A stretch of DNA of 64,000 nt from Ypsolopha sequella (Eukaryota; Arthropoda; Insecta; Lepidoptera; Ypsolophidae): positions 20,158,396 through 20,222,395 of the forward strand of contig OW204005.1 of NCBI GenBank assembly GCA_934047225.1. The letters are read 5' to 3'. The notes beneath the pieces were generated by a model, which saw only the letters and a list, made by a program, of their open reading frames with translations, was not told the DNA's origin and ran no database searches. Positions 32,968-43,955 of the stretch are shown one piece after another. The position numbers were made by a program, and so were the translations under genes. Numbering within the stretch: the stretch's first letter is position 1; the number at the start of each line of letters is the position of its first letter.

Positions 32968-35913
32968 ATGGATTTATCATATAATTCCGAACTATTTTAT
33001 TCTTTGGATTCCAATGACTCGTTTTCTGATGCCCTTGATGGTGTTCCTATTCATCTCGGCGATTTGCTCCACAATACTTTCTCATCACAAAATAAAAATC
33101 TCAACATTTGCCATATAAATGCTCAAAGTATTTGTGGTCACTATGCTGAATGTCTTGCAACCTTTACCAGCAATAATATCCACGCTTGCCTGGTATCGGA
33201 GTCACATTTGAAACCGACAATTCCCTCTACTTCTGTAGCTATTCCTGGATATGTGTTGATTAGGAATGATCGAACTGGTGCAGGTGCGGGTGGAGTTGCA
33301 ATCTATCTACGTTCAGATATTAAGTATAATATCTTGTCTCGCTCTTCCCCTGAATATAACCGGTCTAAGCCAACGATGGAATATATTTTCATCGAGCTTG
33401 ATTTTATTACAACAAAATTTTTACTTGGTGTTGCATACCCACCCCCCACAATTGACTATTTCGATACGTTAGAGAACTTGCTTTCTACTTATATACCTCT
33501 ATATGAACATTCCTTATTCATGGGCGATTTTAATACTAACCTTCTTGTCGATGATGCTCGTTCGCGCAAGCTTCAGACCTTGACAACTTCTGTCAATGTC
33601 ACTATAATGGATCTTGCTGCAACGCATCATGTGGGTGATTCCCATACCCTTCTTGATCTCATTCTTACCCCTAACCCCGACCGGATCTTATGCCATGGCC
33701 AGTTCACAGCGTCTGGCTTCTCGCATCATGATCTCATTTATGCCTCTTATAGGCTAAAAATCCCAAAATCCAAGCCCAAAATTTCTTTTCGACGTAACTT
33801 TGCAAGTATGGACAGAGATAAATTGTTAGCTGATGCAAAAGCTATTGATTGGTCATTTTTCGAAAATCTTGACAATATAAATGACAAGCTTGTGGCCTTT
33901 AATAAAACCATCACTGAACTTTACGATGTCCACGCTCCAGTCCACATGGTTCGGTTGAAACGTGCTCCCACGCCGTGGCTTACGGATGAAGTTCGTAAAC
34001 TTATGGCTAGGCGAGACGGTCTCAGGCGAAAGCATAAAAAGAACCCCACGGAATGCAACTGGGAAAGGTTTAAGACTGCCCGAAATCGGTGCAACCAGAT
34101 GGTTAGGAATTCCAAACGAAATCATATTCATTCCTCTATCGAACAATGTAATCCCAACAATATTTGGCACTTTCTACGTTTCTTGGGCTTTGGTAAGTGT
34201 CGACAAAACCTTAACCCGTCTTTGGATAAGGATGGTCTAAATAGACACTTTTCAACCCCTCCCCACACTATTAATGCCGCACTTAAGGAAGCCACCATCC
34301 GAAAAATCTTATCTGTTCCCCCTTCTCCTAATTCTATGTTTTCCTTTTCACCAGTTTCTGTTTCCGATATTGAGAAAATCATTCTCTCCATTCCAAGCAA
34401 TGCTGTTGGACCTGATAGTATTGGCCGTGACCTACTCCTTCCTATCCTTAACAATATTCTTCCTGCTATTACCCATATCATCAACTTTTCCCTGTCATCC
34501 AATACTTTTCCTGCCCTATGGAAACTTGCTTACATGGTCCCAGTCCCCAAAACATCTGATCCAACAGAGTTCAAGCATTATCGACCAATTTCTATACTTC
34601 CATTTCTTTCCAAAGTGCTTGAACGCGTTGCTCATCGTCAATTCTCGTATTACCTCCACTGTCACAAACTACTAAATCCTCTTCAGTCGGGATTTCGTCC
34701 ATCCCACAGTACAAGTACTGCACTCATTAAAATCACTGATGACATTCGTGAAGCCATGGACGATAGGCGGCTAACTATCCTAACCCTCCTTGATTTTAGT
34801 AGCGCGTTTAATTGCGTAGACCATGATATCCTTATCGCTATCCTCCGTTCTCTCAACTTATCGGATGCAGCTGCTGAGTGGTTTCAATCATACCTCTGTG
34901 GGCGTAAACAGCGTATACGTATTGATGACACTTACTCCGAGTGGTGTGACATTACCGCTAGGGTCCCACAGGGAGGTGTACTTTCTCCATTACTATTTTC
35001 TGTATTTATCAATACTCTTGTTTCCGTGGTCTTTTTCTGTTCATATCATATGTATGCCGATGACCTTCAGTTATACTTGTCCTGTAAGCAAGATGGCTTA
35101 CCGGATTCCATACACAAGCTCACTTCCGATCTTGATCGGATCAGTGAGTGGACGAAGGAATTCGGCCTACTTGTAAACCCATCTAAGACGCAGGTGATGA
35201 TTGTTGGTAGTAGAGCTCTGATTGACAGAACTGATATCTCCATTCTACCTCCAGTCTGCTTCAGTGGCACCCCACTTACATACTGCAAATCTGTTAAAAA
35301 TTTGGGGCTTCACATTTCTAATAATATGTCCTGGGACTTGCAGGTTGCACAAATAAGCAAGAAGATATTTGCCTCAATGCACTCACTAAAACGCATGCAA
35401 AAATTTCTTCCATACTCTGCCAAGGTTACATTAGTCAATTCTCTTTTGCTTCCTATTATAGATTACGCTGATGTGAGTTATCCTGATCTTACAGAAGAAC
35501 TTTTAAACAAGTTAGATCGTCTCCTAAATCTCTGTATCAGATACATCTTCGGATTGCGCAAATACGATCATGTCTCTCAATTTCGTCTCCAGCTAAACTG
35601 GCTCAATATCCGCTACCGAAGGAACTCACACATCGTCTCACTTCTCTATAATGCTCTCAATAGCCCATTTTCTCCTCCCTATCTTCGAGACCGGTTTGCC
35701 CCTATTGAATCCCTTGGCCGGCTTCAGCGACCAAGCAGAGCTATGCTCCTCCGATTTCCCGAACACAGCACCAATATGTATTCAAATTCTTTCACAGTAT
35801 CAGCAATCCGGCTGTGGAATAGTCTTCCTCTTAATATCCGTCAGTCTCCCTCTATCTCTACCTTCAAAACCAGAGTCTATCAACACTATCTACAGCTACA
35901 GAATCAGTCATAA
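32968..35913 (+). CDS. LINE B ORF2: AP endonuclease plus reverse transcriptase, 981 aa
   Basis: Starts at ATG 32968 and runs to 35913 without interruption. The N-terminal endonuclease shows NICHINAQS, LVSESHL, GGVAIYL, FMGDFNTN and SGFSHHDLI, including the expected catalytic N, E, D and H. The RT shows PVPKTSDP, FKHYRPISILPFLSKV, QSGFRPSHSTSTAL, LLDFSSAFNCVDHD, RVPQGGVLSPLLF, YADDLQLY (YADD 696-699) and a C-terminal RRNSHIVSLL with RLWNSLPLNIR. The protein would nick target DNA and prime reverse transcription there. Family placement (CR1/Jockey/Vingi side) is by eye. ORF2 appears intact; ORF1 truncation may limit activity. Confidence 0.93.
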   Translation: MDLSYNSELFYSLDSNDSFSDALDGVPIHLGDLLHNTFSSQNKNLNICHINAQSICGHYAECLATFTSNNIHACLVSESHLKPTIPSTSVAIPGYVLIRNDRTGAGAGGVAIYLRSDIKYNILSRSSPEYNRSKPTMEYIFIELDFITTKFLLGVAYPPPTIDYFDTLENLLSTYIPLYEHSLFMGDFNTNLLVDDARSRKLQTLTTSVNVTIMDLAATHHVGDSHTLLDLILTPNPDRILCHGQFTASGFSHHDLIYASYRLKIPKSKPKISFRRNFASMDRDKLLADAKAIDWSFFENLDNINDKLVAFNKTITELYDVHAPVHMVRLKRAPTPWLTDEVRKLMARRDGLRRKHKKNPTECNWERFKTARNRCNQMVRNSKRNHIHSSIEQCNPNNIWHFLRFLGFGKCRQNLNPSLDKDGLNRHFSTPPHTINAALKEATIRKILSVPPSPNSMFSFSPVSVSDIEKIILSIPSNAVGPDSIGRDLLLPILNNILPAITHIINFSLSSNTFPALWKLAYMVPVPKTSDPTEFKHYRPISILPFLSKVLERVAHRQFSYYLHCHKLLNPLQSGFRPSHSTSTALIKITDDIREAMDDRRLTILTLLDFSSAFNCVDHDILIAILRSLNLSDAAAEWFQSYLCGRKQRIRIDDTYSEWCDITARVPQGGVLSPLLFSVFINTLVSVVFFCSYHMYADDLQLYLSCKQDGLPDSIHKLTSDLDRISEWTKEFGLLVNPSKTQVMIVGSRALIDRTDISILPPVCFSGTPLTYCKSVKNLGLHISNNMSWDLQVAQISKKIFASMHSLKRMQKFLPYSAKVTLVNSLLLPIIDYADVSYPDLTEELLNKLDRLLNLCIRYIFGLRKYDHVSQFRLQLNWLNIRYRRNSHIVSLLYNALNSPFSPPYLRDRFAPIESLGRLQRPSRAMLLRFPEHSTNMYSNSFTVSAIRLWNSLPLNIRQSPSISTFKTRVYQHYLQLQNQS

Positions 35914-36430
35914 AACTTGTAATTTTTACATATCCCCCTGAGTCATTGTCCTTCTCGTAATTACCTATGTATTGTTATGTATAATATATGTATATTATTG
36001 TATTTATGAGTAGATTATATATGTATATACAATATTTATTTAATTCTAATTACATTTAATATATTATAGTTTCTATGAAAATATGATTTCTTGGTTGAAT
36101 TGATTATAGTAATTAACTTATCTGGCACTACCCTCAAAACTTTCCACATCACCAAAGGTTAACTGGCAGAGAATGCTAATTAGCATTAAGTTCGCCTTTG
36201 TGCATTGTGTATTTATTTTGTGCAATAAAGTATTTACATACATACATACATAATACACTTTTTAAGTCAAATTTATTCTTATAAAATTATATTTAATAAA
36301 ATAATAAACGTATCTACATAAACTAAATTAAGACTTCTAAAACAAGCAAAGTCTGCAAGTCTTTACTTTCAGTGATGGCGAGCCTTTTATCACCTAACTC
36401 TTTTATATCCTTAAAGAATTAAAGAAAACA

Positions 36431-37070
36431 AAAAAAAGTAATGCCATTTTTTTTTCATCAGACAAAACCCTTGGAGGTGATGCAATCCTGGCAGGCTTAA
36501 AAAAACATAAATAACCGAAACAACAGGTTAAAACCTAAATGTAAACTTTTTATAAGAATATCTGTCCCCTTTTCTTTTCTGCATTGAACAAGTTGTTTCC
36601 AATTTCAATAATTTACCTCTCAAAGTCCAAACTATCGCCTCACATCCTCTTGATTCCATCCCAAATGGTGAAAAGAATAAAAATCTTAAATTTGTGGACT
36701 CTGTGTTCAAACATACCATCTTTCTGCTACTGTTCCTGCTGCATATTTGATACTTTCTTTTTGCGCTAAAATTCAAGTCCTTTTTTCGCTGCTCCAGCTT
36801 TTGGAAGCAAACAAATATAAATTTACCTTACACATTTTCACCTTAACTTTGTAAAGTTTCTATTTAGCATTCTAAATCTGCGTGCAAAAGTGCATTGTGG
36901 CAGCTTGCGTGGAAAAGGAGCTGTCCTCTCACTCTCCCCAGAATAACTTCGCGGGGGTTCATAAGTAAGATTGCAAATAAGGGTATCCCCACAGTCTAGC
37001 TCAGCATCAGCTCTACTACCTAATGCAATAATATAGCTACTTTTTTCATGGCAGTGCGCCAGCCTCACTT
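36431..37070 (-). other. Unidentified sequence with decayed coding look
   Basis: The minus strand has an open stretch at 37068-36838 (HCHEKSSYIIALGSRADAEL, CGDTLICNLTYEPPRSYSG) whose composition looks protein-like, followed by stop-broken sequence. I recognise no family. It could be a fragment of a retroposed or transposon gene. Confidence 0.25.
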
Positions 37071-37684
37071 TTGGAACGATCGCACTGGTCAGCAGGACGA
37101 CTGCACGAAAAAAGAAAATATTTGATCGTTTTTCTTTTTGTTTTCTCTTGCACTACTGACCTCTAATAATACAAGTACACTGGACTATCTATTGGTGACC
37201 TGATAATGAAACAATTTAATCATCGCCATTTTGGCGGTGAGAGACGTGAGCGTACTCGGAACTAATGATAAAGATGAGACAGTGATGTTATCCAGTATTA
37301 GGCCTCAAAGTTCGTTCTGAGGATGCCTGCAGGGTACAAACGAAGGCAGGGACGAGGCGGTGAAGGTCACAGAAGGTGTCTAAGGGTTGCGGGCGGTGTG
37401 TACGGGAAGGACGCTGACACGTCGCGTGCCGCCAGGCATCGGTGGTGCCAGATTAGGCGATTTTTTGCCATTTAGGCTATCCCGAAGGGTGTTGGGGCGA
37501 CCAAGAATTGCGATTGGCGACCAGTCCATTTAGGCTATCTCGAAAAAAAAGAAAGTGGTTTTAGGCTACAAACAAAAGCTTTTTTCAGAAGATCCGGTTT
37601 AATTTTGACTCACACTGGGGCACGGACGCGGGCGGAGACGTGCGTGCGGGGGGGGGGGGACAGTGACGCGCCGCCTGCTTGATA
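37071..37684. other. GC-richer non-coding block with poly-G, upstream of LINE C
   Basis: Contains GGGGGGGGGG at about 37650-37660 and two CCATTTAGGCTATC words (about 37470 and 37529). No frame supported. Part may be 5' sequence of LINE C. Confidence 0.3.
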
Positions 37685-40040
37685 ACAAACTTGTTTATGA
37701 AAATCTAGCCTCAATCGAATTTAAACATTTATTGAAAATTAATTGTCCGTTAGAACTTTACAATCCGAATCTAGTTACCAGATTAAACAAGTTAAATCAA
37801 GTGGAAGGGCCTCAAAAGGGTGGGTAAACAATAAAATGAAGAAAATGGTATTAGAGAGGGATAAACTTTTTATGATATGGTTCCAAGATAAAACAAACAT
37901 GTTAAAAAGATTAAATTATACAAAATACAGAAATAAGTGTACAAAGCTGTTCTCTAAAATAAGAAATGAAGATGAGAAACAACAAATTTTAGAATGTAAT
38001 GGCAATGTAAAGAAAATATGGGATAATATAAATAGAATACTTGGTAATAAAAAAAGGTCAACAGATGATGTAATATTAAAACACATGTCAGGAAATACAA
38101 AACAAGAGATATGTAATAACTTTGCAACTACATTTAAAAATGACATCGATAGTATAATTCATGATTGTAACGAGACTTTCTTAAACCGTCCTGATTATCG
38201 AAATGAGGCTTGTGTCTCGATGAGGTGGAGAACGGTGAGTAGCAAGGAGGTTCTTAAAGTCATAAAGAAAATGAGCGATAAAAAATCGGCAGGGTCAGAT
38301 GGTATACGTATGAGGGACCTAAGATATATTAGTGAACAAATAAGCCCAGTCATAGCTCACTTAATTAATTTATGTATCAAATATTCAAAATTTCCTCAAA
38401 AATTAAAAGAAGCCACAGTGCGACATATTTATAAAAAGGGTGATCATAAAAATTATGCTAACTACAGACCTATAGCTATCTTATCTAGAATAGAAAAAAT
38501 CATAGAAAAATGTATTATTAACCAACAAAATCGATTCCTTAATGAGCATGCAATTATAAACGATTGTCAGCACGGCTTTCAGAAAGATAAAAGGACATCA
38601 ACATTACTTGTAAAATTCACAGATGAAATTAACAGTTACCTCAACGACAAAAAATTTGTTGTTGCTGTATTTTTCGACTTTAAAAAGGCGTTCGATACCC
38701 TTCGGCACGAGACGCTGCTTGGGGCCATGGCGGAGTGCGGGATCAGCGGACCGATCAACAGCTGGTACCGCGAGTACTTGACGGACCGCTCGTACCGGGT
38801 AAGAGTGGGCGAGGAGCACAGCGGGCCGCAGCAGTGGGCAGCGCGGCGCGGAATCGCGCAGGGTTCCGGCTGTGGCCCGTTGTGCTACCTGATGCACGTG
38901 AACAGCCTGTGCAACGTGGTCCGCCATTGCTCAGCGTACATGTTCGCGGACGACCTGTGCACCTTGCGGGCCGGCCGCGACATGGACGAGGTCTCGCGTC
39001 TCGTGCAGGAGGATATCGACAACGTAGTGCGATGGTCGCACGATAATGGAATCGTACTCAATGCCGAAAAAACTAACCTCCTTGTCATACGGTCTCCGTA
39101 CTCTTGCACCCCGCACTCTTCATGCAACCTTGTTGCACACGACTATAACTGTTTCCATAATAAGTTATCTAATTGTAAATGTAAAACAATAAAGCAAGTT
39201 CCATGTGTTACATACCTAGGAATGTGTATCGATGAAAATATGGGCTGGACTAAACATATAGAAAAAATATTGAATAAGCTACGCATATTGTTATTTAAAT
39301 TCAAACATCTCAGTTACAAAGTACCAATTTCCGTGCTAAAAACTATATATATGTCTTTGGTTGATTCAATTATATCTTATGGTCTGGACTGCTGTGGATC
39401 TATATTCAAAACATACATGGAGAAGATTGAAAATATGCAAATAAAATTTTTAAAATTCCTAGTCAGTAAAAATTTTAGAAAAAAACACAAAAATAATATC
39501 AAAATATTGTACTCAATCTGTAAAATTCTACCGGCTTCATTAAAATATAAATATATAATAGCAGTAAATAGCCATAGCACCCCAGATCATAAGATACCTA
39601 AACAGCATGGGCTCAACACGAGAGCTGCTGCGCAAGGGAAATATGAAACTGTAAAAGTGAATAACTATTTTGGCGGCAGAATGTTAAAGCGCAAAATTCC
39701 AATGTTATATAATAAAATGCCTATTCATATAAGATCTGCACAAAATAAAAATAAATTCGCGAAGTTATATAAAACATACCTTTTACAAAACATGAAAACA
39801 TTGACAGATTAAAATAGCATTTTATTATTTACTATTAATTATTATTACTATGTACCTAATGTACCTACCTATGTACCTAACTACTTATAATTTAGTACAT
39901 AACTATCTAATTTATAGAAAAAGAAGTGCGACTCCCTCCCCACAGACAAACCAAATTTCCACTTGGTTTTGTGGGATGTATTTAGATTAAGTTATCTTTG
40001 AAATAAATAAACATATTCATTCATTCATTCATTCATTCAC
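37685..40040 (+). mobile_element. LINE family C, 5' truncated, with (ATTC)n tail
   Basis: RT frame 37743-39812, a ~200-bp 3' UTR and an AAATAAATAAACATATTCATTC end with ATTC units to about 40037. Upstream of the main frame, 37685-37805 reads in another frame (NKLVYENLASIEFKHLL) and looks like the upstream part of the same ORF2 displaced by a frameshift near 37800. The endonuclease is absent. Confidence 0.85.
37743..39812 (+). CDS. LINE C reverse transcriptase, 5' truncated
   Basis: About 690 codons open, beginning after a TAA at 37740 (first possible start TTG, so not a native start). RT blocks: VRHIYKKGDHKNYANYRPIA, QHGFQKDKRTSTLL, FFDFKKAFDTLRHETLL, GIAQGSGCGPLCYL, FADDLCTL (FADD 401-404), VTYLGMCIDENMGWTKHI, and a C-terminal ENMQIKFLKFLVSKN. 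Codons 319-440 are strongly GC-rich (GCG, CGC, GTG, CTG) whereas both flanks are AT-rich. The related C-terminus at 49945-50331 (LQIRFLKFLVSK) shows this family is present more than once. Its clade is uncertain. Confidence 0.88.
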   Translation: MSVRTLQSESSYQIKQVKSSGRASKGWVNNKMKKMVLERDKLFMIWFQDKTNMLKRLNYTKYRNKCTKLFSKIRNEDEKQQILECNGNVKKIWDNINRILGNKKRSTDDVILKHMSGNTKQEICNNFATTFKNDIDSIIHDCNETFLNRPDYRNEACVSMRWRTVSSKEVLKVIKKMSDKKSAGSDGIRMRDLRYISEQISPVIAHLINLCIKYSKFPQKLKEATVRHIYKKGDHKNYANYRPIAILSRIEKIIEKCIINQQNRFLNEHAIINDCQHGFQKDKRTSTLLVKFTDEINSYLNDKKFVVAVFFDFKKAFDTLRHETLLGAMAECGISGPINSWYREYLTDRSYRVRVGEEHSGPQQWAARRGIAQGSGCGPLCYLMHVNSLCNVVRHCSAYMFADDLCTLRAGRDMDEVSRLVQEDIDNVVRWSHDNGIVLNAEKTNLLVIRSPYSCTPHSSCNLVAHDYNCFHNKLSNCKCKTIKQVPCVTYLGMCIDENMGWTKHIEKILNKLRILLFKFKHLSYKVPISVLKTIYMSLVDSIISYGLDCCGSIFKTYMEKIENMQIKFLKFLVSKNFRKKHKNNIKILYSICKILPASLKYKYIIAVNSHSTPDHKIPKQHGLNTRAAAQGKYETVKVNNYFGGRMLKRKIPMLYNKMPIHIRSAQNKNKFAKLYKTYLLQNMKTLTD

Positions 40041-42300
40041 TTTGAATAAAAATTAAAATAAATAAAAAATGCAGCACTTATTTCCAATATCTCACCGTAA
40101 ATTTCCACAAATACATATATTTTTTTACCTTACATTTATGACCTTATGATATCTGCTTTCAAATTAATGACTGAGAATGAATAAGTACTTATTTCATGCA
40201 TCTTCAACTTTTTGAGCAATACACTAATGATTAGACAAAAATAAATCGAAATTTTCTTCTATTTTGTGCTGTTCGGCGACGCGACGCAGCGATAATCATA
40301 ACAACCAATTTGCATTGCGCGCTGATATGAACGTTATTTCGTCGATATTTGTATTGATTCACATTGTCGCACTAAGCCTTGAAGAGGCATAAGGGATGAA
40401 ATAACTACACATACGACTTTACTAAAACAAGAAATATGTATATTTTTAATAATTGTAAATAACAGGTTCGTTTGCCTTACACTCTGGTTCAGTTCTTTAA
40501 TTCTACGACGTTACGGGTAGGTACTCCCCTACGTCTGGTGGGATCAGCAAGAGGCTCCAGTAGCGGGAACGTTGATGACTACACTCGATCCAGGAACACG
40601 ATTAATCAGCCAGGAGCCGACTGAAGAAATGGAGACTGCTTCCGAGGTGAAGCACCGTGAGTGGCAGGTCTTTATGGCCCGGACTTTGGACCCCAAAACG
40701 GGGCAGGATACCACTATAAACAATTATATGATTTTTATAAATATATATTTAGTTATAGGCTAGTCAACGAGCCAAATAATGTTAACAATATAATAATCGT
40801 TTCGGGTGACGTCAGTCTACTGGCGCATACAAGATAAGTGACGCGACTGTCTATCACCGCGGTCATTCAGGGACTGGCCACGAACGAACGAAAGAGTGAA
40901 AATAGTGCAGGGTAAAAGTCGATATTATTTAAATGAATCGACATTTCTTTATTAAAAATATATATATAGAAATTAATTTATTTATAATCATAAATAAATA
41001 ACGTTACAATATCGAGTTGCTAATTTAGGTCAACGATGCGCCTCAACTAAAGTGTGTGTAAATAACTCAGACCAATAAACCAATAGATAAGATCTAATTA
41101 AGCAGAAACCTAGGATGGTAAAGCTATGCTACTTTCACATATACAACTCTCAGTATGAAAAAACAAGAAGACAGTATTTTTATCAGTACGTCGATTTCAA
41201 GCCGGCTACAGCCCTATCTTTCAAACGCTTGCAACTAGGCATGTATCGGACTACCGGTTTGAAGACTTTATCGATATCGATTTGGGTAAAAAAAAGCCTT
41301 AATAATACCTTGTTGTACAGTTAGAAAACTACATAGATTATCATAGTATTTTGTGCAACTGTAACATAATTCAAGTCATTGGGACACGAGTGCTTATTAA
41401 CGAAACGAACTAAGTGAGTTTCGTAATAGTTTTGCACAAGTGTCGAAATGTCTATTTATGTTCAGTTGGACACAATACTTAATCTACGACCATCAAAAAT
41501 ATCGTATTTTAATCATATTTTCAACTAACAATTTCACGAAAAATGAGAAGAACACTCGTTCATGAACCCCGAGTTCATCGACCGGTAATGCTGCCTTGAG
41601 TACCAATTAGAAGCAACTAGGATAAAGTGGGCGTGGCTTGAGAAATAAGGTCGGGACTTATTTCTCGTCGCTGTTGTTGATTGGCTCTCTAGCGGTGTTA
41701 TAGTAAATTGGGCCAATAGCAGCGCGGAATCACGGTGTTATAATGTAATATTATCAGATAAACAGTATAGGTACTTATAAAACTGATTCTGATGATGCAA
41801 TTACCTTATTGTAGTATGGGAGTAGATAAAATAATATATGAAATTGAGAAACCTGCCAAATATTTATGGAATGAAATAATCAACTTTATTTTCAAAACTA
41901 AGAATACCACGTTTACATACATACATCCACACACACACGGTCCACTCCCACTAAAAATACATATTTTGAGAGGAAAGCGCCGCCATGAAAACAAGCCTCC
42001 TTAACATTCAAAAGGATCCCTCTCAAACAGTTGTGAAATAATGATAAAAATAATAAAACTCAGAAATATAATCAGAGGATAAAAGAAACAATTTGTTGCA
42101 ATCTCCAGAATTACTATTTTACATATTATTATATAAAAACATCAAAAATAAAAATAACATATTGACCTTCGCATACAAAATGCATAATTGAATTATTTTA
42201 ATGAGAAGCTTAATTTTTTTCAATTTCTCAATTTTCTCCACTGAGTACGTTTGATTTTCGCATGTCATTAAGATTTACAAAGCAGCCAAAAATAAACGTA
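40041..42300. other. Intergenic; one reversed copy of the 14061-type repeat, otherwise nothing firm
   Basis: 40265-40400 (GCGCGCTGATATGAACGTTA, ATTTCGTCGATATTTGTA) is a reversed, diverged piece of the 14061/30061 repeat. 40572-40740 reads GTRLISQEPTEEME, VKHREWQVFMARTLDPKTG, which looks protein-like but was not identified. The rest is AT-rich. Confidence 0.4.
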
Positions 42301-42301
42301 T

Positions 42302-43450
42302 TTATTGACCTTTGAAAATTATTGTTTTTGTCAGAAATGAGCGTATATTTTCGATGGGTGAAGTAATTTCCTTCGTCATGTGATGTATTCTAAGTTTCAA
42401 ATACGTGTCGAACACGGAGTTAACCAACGAACGGTCATGTTGGTCGTCAAGTACGTCTGTCTGTACCAATAATCTTTGTGAAATTTGTTTTATCATAGAT
42501 GTGAAGTGCTGTGGTTTTCGTACACTTTTTTTGTAACTACAGCCTCAAACTCTCTCAGGAGTTTCTTTGCAGTTTGGCAGATTTTTTGAATGCTTTTTGA
42601 TGGCTTAGTCAGCCCTTCTCTGTCTTTTACACTCATTAGAGGCATGCTGTTAGCAGGTCCTTTCAGGGCTTGGAGACATTTTTTTCAATGCAAGAATTTT
42701 TTCAATTTACGCACTACAAAGACAGCTTTTGATGGTTCCATTGCAGTCCTCAATCCTAGAATTAAACACAAAATTTATTGGTCATTTTTAAACAGATAGT
42801 AGTAAAAAAGCATTAAAGTTTGTGCAACAAGAGAGCAAAGTTTATTTTTGTTGAGAGTGCAGAGTTTGAATCTCGAGCAAGACTCGTGATTCTAAGTTAG
42901 AATTTCGAGCGTAGTGAAGGATTCAACCAAAAAAACTTCTGTTTTACCAGGTAAATTCAAGGTGAGCACCGCATCGTCTTTTAAGCGTGGTCGCAATAGT
43001 TCTTTTCAGAAAGCACTTAGGACTCAAAGTGCCTTGAGAACACTTTCCAATTAGTTTTTTTGCTGTCTCCAACTTTGGCTAATAGCAACAAACCATCGTT
43101 TAGGAATGTCTTCATTTTTGGGGAACCTTAAGTAAAATAAGCTGAATCAATACTTCATATTAGCACAATATCAGTAAAATTACCGACAACTGTTTTGACT
43201 TCACTAATAACCTCAAAACGGATTTAATTATTTTAATGATTTTAGGATTTACTTTTATTCTAAAAGCTATATTTACGTTACTATATGAAAACGACACGTC
43301 GTAAAATGCTGTATTACGTGATGGAATTCCATTTTATGGTTCATTTACTAGGAAAACATCACTTTTTACTCACTTGTGAAAACTGATATTGCTGTTCGAG
43401 TTTTCTTTATTCCCCGAATGGAATCTGCAACCACGCACGTAGCAGGACAT
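42302..43450 (-). pseudogene. Decayed THAP zinc-finger gene
   Basis: Exon 1 (43450-43374) reads MSCYVRGC... NISFHK with a GTGAGT donor; exon 2 starts at 43126 after TTACTTAAG and continues FPKNEDIPKRW, then after a stop and frameshift NWKVFSRHFES and LKDDAVLTLNLPG. The two-Cys N-terminus, SFHKFP, W, HF and the LKxDAVxT end are the ordered landmarks of a C2CH THAP DNA-binding domain. A further open piece (42496-42302, VFDTYLKLRIHHMTKEI, FLTKTIIFKGQ) may be its C-terminus. Several stops show it is dead. THAP domains are found in P-element-type transposases and host regulators; which this was is unclear. Confidence 0.75.
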
Positions 43451-43805
43451 TGTCCTTGTATCTTCAACCCTTTTCCATACGATAATTCGCAGCAAAACAC
43501 AACTTAAATAAAATTTTGTTTAAAAATCTGCCGACTTACTTCCTAATGTAAACACAAGCTATAACACGACCAAATTACAAAGGATTGCAAATGTTGCCAC
43601 TTAAGAAAAGTAACAGTACATTATAATTTGGTGACTTGGACAGGAGTCATTAGGAGTCGAAATGAAGTTTTGGGTAGTACGTTTTGACGGCACCAAGACG
43701 TTGTCTATTGGTTTATTTGTCTGAGGTAAATAACATTACCACAGACAAAACGCTTGAATGAAACTGATATTAGAAAATAGACATCAGAGAATATTGTCTT
43801 TAGGT

Positions 43806-43955
43806 AGTAGCGTTCATAAACGCTGGGGTAAAGGTAAAAATTCGTTCCACAATCACCCGAGCGAAAACCAACAGTTCATAAACCTCATTAGAAATGTAAA
43901 ATTCACTTTGACAGTTTAAATTTTACATTTACCCAGGCGTTTAGGAACGCTACCT
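43806..43955. mobile_element. Short MITE with ~28-bp inverted ends
   Basis: GTAGCGTTCATAAACGCTGG then GGTAAA at the left is mirrored by TTTACCCAGGCGTTTAGGAA then CGCTAC at the right. About 150 bp in all, non-coding. Confidence 0.8.

Larger units (their letters stand above)
31748..36246 (+). mobile_element. Near-complete LINE family B with 9-bp target duplication
   Basis: Bounded by TACATAATA at 31739-31747 and again at 36247-36255. Contains an ORF1 frame, a ~590-bp spacer, an ORF2 with endonuclease and RT, a 3' UTR and a 3' end of AATAAAG then (CATA)n. Both frames are open, so the insertion is recent. ORF1 has no ATG at its 5' end, so a short 5' truncation removed the promoter and ORF1 start. 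Confidence 0.92.
31698..36430 (-). repeat. LINE family A 3'-UTR relic split by LINE B
   Basis: 31698-31747 (CAAATTCAAATATAATTTAT and following) plus 36256-36430 (CACTTTTTAAGTCAAATTTA, then AATAAAATAATAAACG and CATAAACTAAATTAA) together match the family A 3' terminus at 22790-22920. The intervening 4.5 kb is the later LINE B insertion. Confidence 0.7.

Noticed and set aside
38735..39127. Several long alternative frames in the GC-rich patch of LINE C
   Set aside because: High GC lowers stop-codon frequency; only the frame with RT motifs and FADD is supported.
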